Positions 49,681-61,151 of a stretch of DNA of 64,000 nucleotides are shown here, in pieces. Positions within the stretch are counted from its first letter, which is position 1; each line of letters begins with the position of its first letter. The position numbers were made by a program, and so were the translations under genes. This stretch comes from Juglans regia (Eukaryota > Streptophyta > Magnoliopsida > Fagales > Juglandaceae). The stretch spans positions 29,533,964 to 29,597,963 of the forward strand of contig NC_049908.1 in NCBI RefSeq assembly GCF_001411555.2. Direction: 5' to 3'. The notes beneath the pieces are model-generated. The model was not told where the DNA came from, ran no database searches, and saw only the letters and a list, made by a program, of their open reading frames with translations.

Positions 49681-51207
49681 AACACATTAAACGATGGTGA
49701 ATGCTGTGGCTGTTCTTGGCAGCAATGAGGGTGTCAGTGGGACTATCTACTTCACCCAAGAAGCTGATGGTAACTTGGAAATCCTGTCTGATCATCCAGC
49801 AAGTGTAGATGTCTCTATTTTTCACATTTTGAAAGACATTTTGTTTCAAATTTTCAGGCTCTACAACAGTAACTGGAAATATTTCTGGCCTTAAGCCTGG
49901 TCTCCATACCATGTTCATGCACTTGGGGACATAACAAATGGTTGCATGTCAACTGGTATAGTCCAAAGAGATGATGTTTGTTTCTTCGTATCTAAAGCAT
50001 CCAGTCCAAGAGCAGGGTAAACCCCACTTTGCTCCACATTAATCCCTTTTGTCTTTAATTTTATTTTTAATCTACCTGCTTACAGGATCACATTTCAATC
50101 CTGCTGGCAAAGGCATGGTGCTCCTGAGGATGAGAATCGGCATGCTGCTGATCTTGGAAATGTCACTGTTGGTGATGATGGTATGTGCTGTGTTTACCTC
50201 TATCCCCTTGGTCATTCGTTGACAGCTTCCCAATCGTTGGACTCTATCATGTTCTATAATATGCAGGGGAGTAACCCAACTTTGAGGATGAGCTGCTGAG
50301 ATCTTTCTTGCCCGCCCAACTTTATATGAAAAGCCAGCAGCAGCTAGTGTTCAAGTTCCTAGTTCTATCTCCCATTTCTCTTCCCTGAGTCATCTACTAT
50401 AGCTGCCCTTCTGTTTATTTTACTCTACCTTAACTCCATTGCAACCAAGTATTTTTCATTTATCTGTGATTTTTATATTTGTTGGGGGGAGGCTACCGGC
50501 TACATGTACCAAGGGAAAGGTGAACACTTCTATGAGTACCCTTGATCTTGACTTGCCAAAGTGGCTGTAACCAAATCAAGTGGCTCATAGAAGTTAACTG
50601 GCCGGTCCTTGTGAGATCTCTTTCTTTGATCTCTGTCAACAATCTGCTTACCGAACTTCTCACCTTTTTTTTTTTTTTTTTTCCTTTTTTCCTTCTAATT
50701 ATTGCTATTTTTAATTTTTTGGATGGGTAAAGAGAAGGGAGAGAAGAGGGAAATGGCATAGGATTTAGCCGTTTTAAGAGACCCTTCTCAAACATCAATT
50801 GTTAATACGGGTCACCTTCCAGGCAAGCTGCTTTGATTTCCCAGCAGTTTGCGTCTAATGGTGCCTACAGTCTTCTACCAAAAAAGTTACCAAAAAATAA
50901 TATGCAGAGCAAATTGTTTCTGCTGTTAGTTACCTGATAAGAAGGCTTAAGATGGGTATGTATTTTGTTCTGACACACAGTGGTGCACTAATGGATGGTA
51001 CCTCTTTTCATACAGGGACAGCCAAGTTCACAATAATTGACAAGCAGGTGTGTTTCATCTTCTGTTTAAGTTCTACTTGTGCACATATATTTAGTTACTT
51101 TTCACTGATGTATTTTACAATTTTGCAGATTCCACTTTCTGGACCAAACTCCATTATTGGAAGAGCTGTTGTTGTCCATGGAGATCAGGATGATCTTGGC
51201 AAGGGTA

Positions 51208-51880
51208 AACTCTTGAAACACAATGCTTGAAATCGTTCTGTTTTAGTTTTATTTTCTGTATATTCATGATTAAAGCCAACTATATGTAAACTACTAAGTC
51301 ACAATTGGAGCATCTGTGTTGATAAATTGTTTTACTTGGTAAACAAGAAGACTAAGGGCTTTTATGTTGTTTTTGTTTTTGTGGGGGTAAAGGTCACCAC
51401 TTTAAGCTAAAGCACTAGAAGCATGATCTGATATGGCCTGAAATGGTTTGTAATATGATCTATTCTCTTGTAGTAATGCTATTTTCACTAATGAAGTCAC
51501 TTTAGAAAGGAAAAAAAAAAAAACACTTAACAACACCCAACAACTTATTATCATAAAAATAACCACGATGTCAATTGACGTATTAAAAAAAAGGGCAAAC
51601 CCCTTCCAGAGCTAGGGGCAAACACAATCAGCTCTAAATGATTTCTTTTTTATTGGTACAATCAGCTATACATGATATGCAGCAGTTTCAAAAGATTATG
51701 GTGCACAGCCATCTCGCTACCCTATTGTATCCACATCCTTTATGCTCTCTGGGCCTTCCCGCGGAGATATTCCCAATGCAAAAGCAAATATTTCACAAGC
51801 TGGTTCAAAGGCATGTGGTGCCTTACTGTCCAGAAGATGTATGCAACCTACAACACATTCTACATTCTTTGCTTGGCCGC
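51208..51880. other. Junction between SOD exons and the inverted NHX copy
   Basis: Contains a weak SOD-like trace (aagctaaagcactagaa at about 51402) and the 3' flank of the NHX pseudogene. The breakpoint between the two gene copies must lie here, but no clear element border is visible. Confidence 0.5.
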
Positions 51881-52975
51881 CTTCTCATTGCCCTTGATTA
51901 AAACTCCGTTCGGTTGGTGACCCAGGAACAAAGGGAACAAAACCCCGGCCACCAAATGCGGGGCGCATGAAGGCATCGTCGAATTTACGCCAGTACCAAT
52001 GAACAGTGTGCGTAGGAGTGGCCAGGAGTGCACGTATGCTGCTTGGTCGGATAATTTCAGGAATGTCAAACTCAGAATCCTGCCCCTCTCCAAGAAGAGG
52101 CACAGAATCCTGCCCCTCTCCAAGAAAAGGCACAGTTACAGATTTTGGAGTAGACGGATCTGACTGTACCTTGCTGGCTGTGTGTCTTGGATGTGGAAGC
52201 AAGAACCTTATAAGAGGTTTAGTCAGCAAACCAAACACCTGACCAGAAACAAATATGAGGTGTTATTACCATTACCAAGAACATTGAAATTTCATATGGA
52301 AAACTCATTCATACAACATCGCAAGCAATCCTAATGCCAAAAGCAACCATAAATGTAACTTGTTTTCTTACAAAAATTCATGTGAAGGGCAGTTGGTTTT
52401 CTTGTTCCCCTAAGAAGCATCGTTCCTCTTAAGAAAATAACATATATATAGAGCTCACCCAAAACCTCAATTGGAATCATGGTGGAACTGATCCACTTTA
52501 ATTGTATCTACATAAAATTCTGTCCATGATGCTCTTGCCAAACAAATAATAAAGAATAAATATGGAGGAAGCGGGCATCTGACAGCAAGCCCTCCTCCAA
52601 TGGAGCTTTGAGCAATGGAACACCCATATTCTTGATAGCTAAGAAGCTTAACGGTGAAGACCATAACAGCAAGCAACATATTTGCAATTTCTCTTTTCAT
52701 TGTAAATGAATCAGCTAATTCTTAGAAAATACAAACCCTTGGCATATCAAGAGGCCAGATTGGGCTCTTTTAATGTGACATCAGAAGATGTGCCAAGTAA
52801 ATAAGTTTGACCCTCAATGGACCAACCATGTACACAATAAAATTAAAAGTGAACGAAAAAAGAATGGAAGGATTAATATTTATCACTATAGAACAAATTA
52901 AATCAAGTCAATATGATTTCACAGATCACAGAAAAGGCAGTAGACATCCCACCACTGTGCTGAAGAGAACAACAG

Positions 52976-53519
52976 TGTAATGTATCTTCTGAAACAAGAA
53001 CACTACAGCACACAATCTCCTCCAATACACAGATTCCTCCACAAAAGAATGAGACACTCGTACACGAAGTTAAGATCAAATGCCAGATTCCATTCGTGAA
53101 TCTTGACAAGGAATTTTCGAGGAATTCCCAACCTCCAAATTGTATTGAATTTCGATGAACAATCAATGCCTGATTACAACAGGTTTGCTCTGGTTTTATA
53201 CCCGCAAAGCAAGGAGATGGCCTTAAACGACCATGACTGACTCATAAAACGCGCACTACACCCCTTAAGGCAAAACTCACCGTTTCACTTAAGGCTCAAA
53301 ACACACAATCATGCAATATAAAACGACACTACACAATTAAACCAAAGCGCACCGTTTCACTTAAGTAACTAACTTTCTTCTTTTATTCAAAATGTCGTTA
53401 TATCAGCAACCCTCAGCTCCAAGCCTTCCTTCTCCCGCTTCCTGAGATGCTCCTCCTTCAACAGCAACCCACATTCACTTCCTTCCTCTTCAAGACCTAG
53501 CCCCCAAGCACCCGTGACA
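52976..53519 (-). repeat. Gypsy-2 3' LTR
   Basis: On the plus strand runs from tgtaatgtatc to cacccgtgaca. The frame at 52903-53166 reads into it and is not a gene. Confidence 0.98.
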
Positions 53520-53563
53520 ATCTCCTCCTCTTCAAGGCCTTGCCCCCAAGGCACCCGTGACCT

Positions 53564-56500
53564 TCACAAGACAATGCCTATCAAGTGAGGATAGGCAGAC
53601 CTTAACTTGTATAACAGTTCCCAAGAATTATCCTCCATAGCAGCTCCCACCCATTTAACCAAGACTTCAGTGACAGCACGACCTGCTACCTTCTTCATAC
53701 GCCTTTCCAGAATCTGTTCAGGCTCAGGTTGGACAGCACCCTCTCCATCAACTGGAGGTAAGGTGGGTAAAGGGGTAATTTGATCCCCTAGTTTCTTTTT
53801 AAGGCAAGAAACATGGAAAACTGGATGAATTTTTGATGTAGGAGGCAAACTCAACTTGTAAGCAACTGTCCCAATTTTCTGAATGACTTGAAAGGGACCA
53901 TAATAGCGAGGAGCAAGCTTCATGTTATGTCTCATGGCTACTAATTTTTGTCTATAAGGTTGAAGTTTGAGAAACACCCAATCACCCTCCACAAAAGATC
54001 TCTCGGATCTTCCCTTGTCAGCATACATCTTCATTCGATTCTGAGCTTTGCTTAAGTTCTCCTTCAACAAGGATAAGACTTGCTCACGATTCTTCAAATG
54101 TTGATCTACTGCTTCATTAGTAGTGGTACCAGCTACATAAGACAATAACCTTGGTGGAGGCATTCCATACAAGGCTTGAAATGGAGAAATGCCTGTAGAG
54201 GTATGCAGCGAGGTATTGTAATGCCATTCAGCCATAGGAAGCCAAGTAGTCCAACTCTTGGGCTTAGAAGCACTATAAGCCCTTAAGTAAGCTTCAACAG
54301 CCTTGTTCAAAGCTTCAGCTTGACCATCAGATTGAGGATGGTAAGCTGAGCTCATAGTCAAGGTTGTGCCCTGCATCTTAAAGAGTTCTTGCCAAAACAA
54401 GCTTGTGAACACCACATCACGATCGGAGACAATTGTTTTAGGTAAGCCATGAAGCTTGAAAACTCCAGAAAAAAAAATCTCAGCCACCTTAGCTGCAGTG
54501 TATGGATGAGCTAGGGAAAAGAAATGACCAAACTTAGTCAATCTATCCACCACTGTAAAAATAACAGTGCTTCCATTAGAACTTGGGAGGCCTTCAATAA
54601 AATCCATGGCAATATCAAGCCAAGGTTGCTGGGGAATGGGTAAGGGTTGAAGTAAACCTGCTGGCAGCACATTTTCTGACTTGTTAACTTGACAGACTTG
54701 ACACTCCTTAACCAATTTCCTGATATCCCGCCTCATGCCAGGCCAAAAAAAATCCATTTTAGCTCTGTGCAAGGTTTTATGATAGCCCACATGGCCTGCC
54801 ACTGGGCTGTAATGAATGTATTGCAATACCTTCTTCTGAAATGATGAACCAGGAACAATCATCAGTCTGCCCTTTTTGAGTAAAAGACCTTGTTGCAAGG
54901 AGAAGGCTTTTGGAACTTGTTCCCCTTTCTCTAGAGCCGCCAGGATCTGAAGAATGTGGGGTGATTCTGAGTAACTTTGCTTCAATTCAGTAATCCAATC
55001 AGGAGTAGGAAATGAAATGAGTGCTAAAACAGCAGTATCCTCTTCCATCTTCCTTGAAAGTGCATCAGCTACCTTGTTATCTTTACCTCTTTTGTACTCA
55101 ACTTGAAAATCATATCCCATGAGCTTAGAGATCCATTTGTGTTGTGCTTCTGTGGCTACTTTCTGCTCCAACAAGTGCTTCAAAGCTTGCTGGTCAGTTT
55201 TAATCTTAAAAGGCTGACCAAGCAAGTAAGGCCTCCATTTCCCAACTGCACTTACAAGTGCTAAAAGCTCTTTCTCATAGGTTGATAAGAGGAGAGCTTT
55301 ACCCTTGAGAGCCTTACTAAAATAGGCTATGGGATGGCTGTTTTGCATCAACACAGCTCCCAACCCGACACCAGAAGCATCACATTCAATGAGAAATGCT
55401 TGAGAGAAATCTGGTAGCTTCAAGACTGGAGGGTGAGCTACAGCATGCTTAAGTTGCAAAAAAGCCTTCTCAGCCTCTTCACCCCACACAAAGGAATTCT
55501 TCTTCAATAACATGGTCAATGGGGCAGCTATTGAACCATAACCTTTGATAAATTTCCTATAATACCCAGTTAAGCCTAAAAACCCTCGCAAGGCCTTCAC
55601 TGTTTTAGGAACAGGCCACTCTAACATGGCTGAAATTTTGGTAGGGTCTGCTCTTACCCCTTCTGCAGAAATTATATGGCCTAAATAATCAACTTCCACA
55701 ACCCCAAACTTACACTTAGACTTCTTGGCAAACAAAGTCTGCTGCTGTAAAACAGATAACACTGTTTTCAAATGTTCCAAATGCTGAAATAAATCTTGGC
55801 TGTAAACCAAGATATCATCAAAGAAAACCAAGACAAACTTTCGGAGGAAAGGTTTAAAGATATGATTCATTAAACCTTGAAAGGTGGCTGGTGCATTAGT
55901 AAGCCCAAAGGGCATTACTAAGAACTCATAATGGCCTTCATGAGTTCTAAAGGCTGTCTTAGGAATGTCATCTTCCCTTACTCGTATTTGGTGATAACCT
56001 GATCTTAAATCAAGTTTAGAAAAATACCTTGCCCCATACAACTCATCCAAGAGCTCATCTATCACAGGAATTGGAAACTTGTCCTTAACAGTTTCTTGAT
56101 TGAGAGCTCTATAGTCCATGCACATTCTCCATGTGCCATCAACTTTCTTTACCAAGAGAACAGGTGAAGAAAATGGGCTTTGGCTTGGTCGAATCACCCC
56201 ATTTAACAACAAATCTTTAACAATTTTTTCTATTTCTGTTTTTTGGTAATGGGGGTACCTGTAAGGTCTCACAGAAATTGGAGGAGTCCCTTCCTTCAAG
56301 ACAATTCGATGGTCAAAGGCTCGAGGAGGAGGCAACCCAACTGGTTCCTCAAAGACAGACTGAAACTGGTTTACTACCTCTTCCACTGCTGGTAAAGTCT
56401 GTGGTGGCTCCAACTTAGGCTGAACTGCTACAAGTTGCAGAAGCCAACCTTGCTGACCAATGAAGGAAGATTTAAGCATGTGAATCCCAGCATCAACCTG

Positions 56501-57961
56501 AACCTGTTCAGACAACAACCCTTGCAAAAACAGTTTCTGACCAGCAACCTCAAACTGCATAGACATATTTGTAAAGTCCCATTGAATAGGACCCAATGTT
56601 TTAAGCCATTGAACCCCTAAAACAATGTCACAGCCTCCAAGAGTCAAAACATGGAAAGGAACTAGAAACTTAGTTCCTTGGACCTTAATCATTTCCTCAT
56701 ATTTGCCTTGGCTGACTATGCTAGTACCATCAGCTACCTTCACTTGAAGGGCTCCATCTTCCACTACTCGCAACTTTGCAGCTTCAACCACCAAAGGATC
56801 TAGGAAGTTGTGAGTACTTCCTGAGTCTATAAGGATCTCAACAGAAAATGAGCCTATGGTCCCCAGGAGCTTCATGGCATTACTGTTGATGCAACCAGAA
56901 ATGGCATGAATCGAGACTTCAAGTTCCTCCACCCCCTTCAGAACCAATTCTTTAGAACTATGTAGAGATTGAGGCACCACTTCATCCTCATTATCAAGTA
57001 CCTCTTGCATATCACTAGGTTCCCCATGCAAGAAATAAACCCTCGGATTTTTACAGACATGATTAGGATTCCACTTTTCATCACAGTGGAAACATAGGCC
57101 TTTTTTCCTCTTTTCATCCATATGAGATGAATTCACCCTTCTCATAGGAACCACATTCTTTGGAGAATTATTGGCGAGATCAGTCATCCCCGCACTATTA
57201 AGAGGCCATTTCTCAGCAAAATGGCTATTTTGTCTCCATGACTTTCTTGAAGATAGGACATGTTCCTCTTGCAGTTTAGCCAGGCTAAATGCAGCTCCAA
57301 GGTTTAGTGGATTGAACATCTTGACAGATATTCGAATGTCATCCTTGAGTCCACTAATAAAGCAGCTCATCTTATGTTTGTCAGACAAGCCTTTGAGCCT
57401 ATTGGACAAGGCCTCAAATTGTGATGTATACAAACTAACAGAAGTAGTTTGTCTTAATCTGGTTAATGCCTCCATTGGATCATCAAATGCTGAAGGTCCG
57501 AACCTTCCTTGCATTGCTACTACTAAGGTCTCCCATGAATTAAACTGACCTGCTTCAAAGGCACTTTGGTACCACACCAATGCCTCACCTTCCATATGGT
57601 GCGAAGCCACCATTAATTTCTGATGGAAAGGTATTTGAAAACAGTCAAAGTATTGATTGGCCTTAAAGGTCCACCCTGCTGGATCACTGCCACTAAAATG
57701 TGGAAAGTCCAACCTAACATTTCTCTGAAAAACTCCTCTCTCCTCATGATTCCTAGTATCATTAGACACTTCTCTATCTCGACGAGACATAACATTCACA
57801 GAATCAACTACAGATTTCAATAGATCTGAAACTTGTTCTAACCTTTCAGTAATGCCAGAAATTGCTTGCTGATTCTGTTCTAGCTGCTGCTGCATTATTC
57901 CCTGCTGCCTTTTAGATTCCTCAAATTGCACTTTCAGTGTTGCGCGCGTCCCGTCCCCCAT
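53564..57961 (-). CDS. Gypsy-2 Gag-Pol polyprotein, 1465 aa, intact
   Basis: The start chosen is the ATG at 57961 ([10 protein letters not shown]), the first after the primer-binding site; the frame stays open upstream into the LTR, but that part precedes the Gag domain and crosses the priming site. Order by residue: Gag about 75-250, zinc knuckle [14 protein letters not shown] near 290, protease [12 protein letters not shown] near 377, RT with FFDDILVYS near 715, RNase [16 protein letters not shown] near 860, integrase zinc-binding and DDE core (SDRDVVF near 1178, [13 protein letters not shown] near 1214), and a C-terminal chromodomain ([16 protein letters not shown]) near 1440. All catalytic residues that I can see are present. 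It encodes the proteins for reverse transcription and integration of the element; the chromodomain is thought to direct integration to chromatin. Confidence 0.96.
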   Translation of the reverse strand: MGDGTRATLKVQFEESKRQQGIMQQQLEQNQQAISGITERLEQVSDLLKSVVDSVNVMSRRDREVSNDTRNHEERGVFQRNVRLDFPHFSGSDPAGWTFKANQYFDCFQIPFHQKLMVASHHMEGEALVWYQSAFEAGQFNSWETLVVAMQGRFGPSAFDDPMEALTRLRQTTSVSLYTSQFEALSNRLKGLSDKHKMSCFISGLKDDIRISVKMFNPLNLGAAFSLAKLQEEHVLSSRKSWRQNSHFAEKWPLNSAGMTDLANNSPKNVVPMRRVNSSHMDEKRKKGLCFHCDEKWNPNHVCKNPRVYFLHGEPSDMQEVLDNEDEVVPQSLHSSKELVLKGVEELEVSIHAISGCINSNAMKLLGTIGSFSVEILIDSGSTHNFLDPLVVEAAKLRVVEDGALQVKVADGTSIVSQGKYEEMIKVQGTKFLVPFHVLTLGGCDIVLGVQWLKTLGPIQWDFTNMSMQFEVAGQKLFLQGLLSEQVQVDAGIHMLKSSFIGQQGWLLQLVAVQPKLEPPQTLPAVEEVVNQFQSVFEEPVGLPPPRAFDHRIVLKEGTPPISVRPYRYPHYQKTEIEKIVKDLLLNGVIRPSQSPFSSPVLLVKKVDGTWRMCMDYRALNQETVKDKFPIPVIDELLDELYGARYFSKLDLRSGYHQIRVREDDIPKTAFRTHEGHYEFLVMPFGLTNAPATFQGLMNHIFKPFLRKFVLVFFDDILVYSQDLFQHLEHLKTVLSVLQQQTLFAKKSKCKFGVVEVDYLGHIISAEGVRADPTKISAMLEWPVPKTVKALRGFLGLTGYYRKFIKGYGSIAAPLTMLLKKNSFVWGEEAEKAFLQLKHAVAHPPVLKLPDFSQAFLIECDASGVGLGAVLMQNSHPIAYFSKALKGKALLLSTYEKELLALVSAVGKWRPYLLGQPFKIKTDQQALKHLLEQKVATEAQHKWISKLMGYDFQVEYKRGKDNKVADALSRKMEEDTAVLALISFPTPDWITELKQSYSESPHILQILAALEKGEQVPKAFSLQQGLLLKKGRLMIVPGSSFQKKVLQYIHYSPVAGHVGYHKTLHRAKMDFFWPGMRRDIRKLVKECQVCQVNKSENVLPAGLLQPLPIPQQPWLDIAMDFIEGLPSSNGSTVIFTVVDRLTKFGHFFSLAHPYTAAKVAEIFFSGVFKLHGLPKTIVSDRDVVFTSLFWQELFKMQGTTLTMSSAYHPQSDGQAEALNKAVEAYLRAYSASKPKSWTTWLPMAEWHYNTSLHTSTGISPFQALYGMPPPRLLSYVAGTTTNEAVDQHLKNREQVLSLLKENLSKAQNRMKMYADKGRSERSFVEGDWVFLKLQPYRQKLVAMRHNMKLAPRYYGPFQVIQKIGTVAYKLSLPPTSKIHPVFHVSCLKKKLGDQITPLPTLPPVDGEGAVQPEPEQILERRMKKVAGRAVTEVLVKWVGAAMEDNSWELLYKLRSAYPHLIGIVL

Positions 57962-57989
57962 TAGACTGCTATTGCAAGGATCGACTACT

Positions 57990-57999
57990 ACTGATACCA
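57990..57999 (-). other. Gypsy-2 primer-binding site region (tRNA-iMet)
   Basis: The minus strand reads AGTGGTATCAGTAG immediately after the 5' LTR end at 58002; TGGTATCAG matches the iMet primer. Confidence 0.8.
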
Positions 58000-58001
58000 C
58001 T

Positions 58002-58545
58002 TGTAATGTATCTTCTAAAACAAGAACACTACAGCACACAATCTCCTCCAATACACAGATTCCTCCACAAAAGAATGAGACACTCGTACACGAAGTTAAG
58101 ATCAAATGCCAGATTCCATTCGTGAATCTTGACAAGGAATTTTCGAGGAATTCCCAACCTCCAAATTGTATTGAATTTCGATGAACAATCAATGCCTGAT
58201 TACAACAGGTTTGCTCTGGTTTTATACCCGCAAAGCAAGGAGATGGCCTTAAACGACCATGACTGACTCATAAAACGCGCACTACACCCCTTAAGGCAAA
58301 ACTCACCGTTTCACTTAAGGCTCAAAACACACAATCATGCAATATAAAACGACACTACACAATTAAACCAAAGCGCACCGTTTCACTTAAGTAACTAACT
58401 TTCTTCTTTTATTCAAAATGTCGTTATATCAGCAACCCTCAGCTCCAAGCCTTCCTTCTCCCGCTTCTTGAGATGCTCCTCCTTCAACAGCAACCCACAT
58501 TCACTTCCTTCCTCTTCAAGACCTAGCCCCCAAGCACCCGTGACA
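58002..58545 (-). repeat. Gypsy-2 5' LTR
   Basis: Same ends as 52976-53519, with two substitutions. Confidence 0.98.
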
Positions 58546-59819
58546 AACAGTTATGGTGCTGGTGATCATGATTGCATTTCCTCGCAATTGAGTATGCCCT
58601 GACCTTGTGAACTGCATTTAGAAAAGTAAAAGGTTTACTAAATATTCCACTGCTACCATCTCTCTATCTGTCTCTCACCCACACACGCATGCATGCACCA
58701 TTCAAGTGTTCTTATTTCAAGTGGAAGAGCATAAAAGAAACTGAAATTTCCCTCTGATCAATTATTTCTTAACAAATTTTCTATTTAGTTATAAATATAA
58801 CAGCGTGTCCATATCTTACCTGATTATAAGCGAGTGCTATAGACACAGCACCTCTCATGAGACCAGCCCACCATATTACCACCTACAACAATAAATATGG
58901 TGGTGAGATTTGGTACATCAATGAAGTACGAGAAAAACAGAATTATGCTGCAAAAGAAACAGAAAGCATACTTGTTGCCTGAAGTTGATTTTTTCCTTTG
59001 GAGATTTTTTAACTAAGTTGATTAAAAATGATAAGGGGAAAACAAAGTCTGCTCTTCCTGCCATAATCAGACCTAGCAGTATTGAACTCACTGCAACAGA
59101 TGTTCCAGGACTGCAAAAAGCAAAATCAAGCATTGCATGTTAGAGCAATAAATAATGTCTCAGCAAGGCAGCTATATCATACATTTTTTCTGAAAAATTA
59201 CATAAACTGCTACTACTACTACTACTAATAGATATAAGGTTCAACATATTAAGAGCTTGGAACTAAAAGGACTAGTTAGTCGTCTGCTCTTATGCTGATA
59301 ATACCTGCCACTGACAAATCTCCACTTTTCAATGTCCAAGGCATCCATTCCAACATAAACGAAGATAAAGATCTCAGCAACAAATGAAAGGGTTGCGAAA
59401 GCATGCTGTGATAATTTGAAAGAAAATCTAAAGCATTAGGTATATGACAAATTGACCTTTGTTCTACATATGAAAAATGGGTTAAAATGGCTTGATAGCT
59501 TCTAAGAAGAATTACTTGGTAGTGATTCGTGAACACTCGGTCACATTGTGCCAGGTGTAATGGGACATCACAATCCCACAAAAGAATACCGTGAGAATGC
59601 CACTCAAATAGAACAACTGCATAACAGATTAAATACAGTAGCATCTTAGTGAGATGAAAAATAATTAGCAATCTATCAAATCTGCCGTCTACATAAAGCA
59701 TTTGAAGCATAGAAAGAGAAACGAGTGCCGTTAAACTATTAGACATCTTACTTCAGCCATCATATATGAGAGGTATGCCATGAGCATCATAAGAGCAACT
59801 TCACGATCCGCAGAGTGCC

Positions 59820-60623
59820 TAAATCATGAGAAAAATTGTATTATCAGAATCTGGTTTTAGTATATGATTCTAACACTTCTTTCCTTCATCAGTTAAGGGT
59901 TTCTTCAGAAGCCAAATCAGGAGACCTTAAATATTAGGTGTCACCAGGCCACTTTCAACAAAGAAAAACCTAGTGTACGATCTAAAGACCAAGCAAGGAC
60001 CCTTCTTATTATGAGACTAGGTCCAATTTCAACATTAGTACAATAACAATGGAATACTATTGTTACCTATAAAAAAAAACAATGGAATACTATTGTTGCA
60101 ATGCCAGTAAAAGCAACTTCTTTTTTTTTTTTTTTTTTTTCTGGGAATGTATCCGATGCTCATTTTGCCCATCTCCTGGCCAAGAATGCGGCATTCAATT
60201 CAAGAGTTCCAATTTTTTTTTTTTTTTTTTTCCTGGGCAAATCTAGGGGCTTGACAAAATTCAAACTATGCCTTCTAACGTCAAATCCTGTAAGCTATAA
60301 TCATGGTTGTTCATCGGTACATGAATACTACAGAAAGCAGGGTGCTATAATGGTAAAACAAAAAAGAAATTGACTTCTTTAGACTACTTTTTCCTTGTTC
60401 CAAGGCAGCAAGACATTAGCAAGTCAAGATTTGTAGATCATCCATGGTACGTCGCGATCTCAGTAAAAATATTTAAATCCAACAAATGTTTGAAGACAAT
60501 AAATCTTATATAGTCCTCTTTTCCGTCTGAGATGTAGATGTGTGTTTGAAATAATGCTAGCCTTCAGCCTGAGCGGGAGAATGGCACATGTAGCATAACA
60601 CATGTGCATTAATACATACGAAT

Positions 60624-60654
<31 letters not shown>

Positions 60655-60655
60655 G
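59820..60655. other. NHX intron containing poly-T runs
   Basis: Poly-T tracts at 60119-60140 and 60211-60230. The small exon expected between the third and fourth exons was looked for here and not found. The plus frame at 60101-60373 is artefactual. Confidence 0.6.
60628..60654. repeat. (AG)n microsatellite
   Basis: About 13 units in an NHX intron just beyond the donor of the third exon; it produces the Ser-Leu repeat in the antisense frame reading through the splice site. Confidence 0.9.
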
Positions 60656-61151
60656 CTTACTATCACCCCAAGCATTGTGCTTGTGAGAAACAAATAAAAG
60701 AAGTTGCCAATAAAATGCAAACCAATCCTGGGGTCGATATGATTGAGGTCAAAACTCTGGATTGCATTAAAAAGTACCACTGATGTTGCATCATTTACAA
60801 CACCCTCCCCAAATACAAGACTGTAAAGGCGTCTCATCCTGATTAAGCACCTGCACCGTCACATGAAAGTTCAGGTTTGTAGTGTAGATACCTCATCCGA
60901 TTGAAGACATGAAAACATGCTGATATCTGCTATACCTGCAATGTACATACAGAGTCCGTGGCAGCAAATATTGCACAGATTGCTGAAATAGCGGATCAAT
61001 ACAGTCAGAACGAAACAGCAATCAAAGTTACTCGAAAAAGAAAAATGGCAAATGTAGTACCTAGATAATCCCCAATATCCAGCGAACCAATATCCAATTT
61101 TTTGAAGAACTGAGTAACCCCTGGATCAAGCATCAGAATTTTACAGTCACA

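Larger units (their letters stand above)
43125..51204 (+). pseudogene. Cu/Zn superoxide dismutase, frameshifted, with retrotransposon in the 5' intron
   Basis: Cytosolic-type CuZnSOD, which dismutates superoxide in intact form. Exons: 5'UTR about 43140-43260 (inferred), coding 49694-49769 ([20 protein letters not shown]), 49858-49955 ([16 protein letters not shown]), 50096-50180 (HFNPAGK), 51016-51047 ([10 protein letters not shown]), 51129-51204 ([20 protein letters not shown]). All have GT..AG borders. Exon 2 has a net 4-base loss just after GLH, which destroys the Cu-binding His motif and leads to TAA; exon 3 has lost one base after AGK, shifting the [11 protein letters not shown] region. 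The Lys-Ser-Thr-Gly exon is absent or decayed (a weak trace at about 51391), and the last exon lies 12 kb away at 63558. An intact SOD protein is not possible. Confidence 0.88.
52976..58545 (-). mobile_element. Ty3/gypsy chromovirus 2 (Reina-like), young and apparently intact
   Basis: 544-bp LTRs at 52976-53519 (3') and 58002-58545 (5') differ at only two positions. The 5-bp target duplication aacag (52971-52975 and 58546-58550) is perfect. The primer-binding site TGGTATCAG (iMet) follows the 5' LTR, and a purine tract GAGGAGGAGA precedes the 3' LTR. It contains one uninterrupted Gag-Pol frame. It landed inside an NHX exon, in the same orientation as that gene. Reina assignment is by size and chromodomain only. 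Confidence 0.98.
51885..61120 (-). pseudogene. NHX: Vacuolar-type Na+(K+)/H+ antiporter NHX, 5'-truncated and disrupted
   Basis: Intact NHX proteins exchange Na+ or K+ for H+ at the tonoplast. Exons on the minus strand: 61120-61061 (VTQFFKKLDIGSLDIGDYL), 60982-60936 (IFAATDSVCTLQ), 60850-60661 (YSLVFGEGVVNDATSVVLF), 59818-59752 (DREVALMMLMAYLSYMMAE), 59616-59515 (SGILTVFFCGIVMSHYTWHN), 59405-59305 (VYVGMDALDIEKWRF), 59110-58972, 58882-58820 (VVIWWAGLMRGAVSIALAYN), 58611-58551 plus 52975-52953 (split by Gypsy-2) and 52238-51885 (GGRGFVPFVPGSPTE, TGA). Lesions: a 5-base deletion in the third exon after DETP; a donor lacking G after ITTK; the small SAYIIKKLYFG-type exon missing; no N-terminal exons upstream; and the retrotransposon in an exon. 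Apart from these, exon lengths match the family. Confidence 0.92.

Noticed and set aside
51391..51425. SOD exon for the HELSKSTGN segment
   Set aside because: Only a weak resemblance over about 25 bases, with no splice sites in the expected phase; noted as a trace in the SOD entry.
57962..58192. N-terminal extension of the chromovirus 2 frame beginning [10 protein letters not shown]
   Set aside because: It runs through the primer-binding site and into the LTR; the same reading occurs in the other LTR at 52903-53166.
52976..58545. Endogenous pararetrovirus or retrovirus
   Set aside because: Domain order, chromodomain and lack of movement or envelope genes fit a Ty3/gypsy chromovirus.
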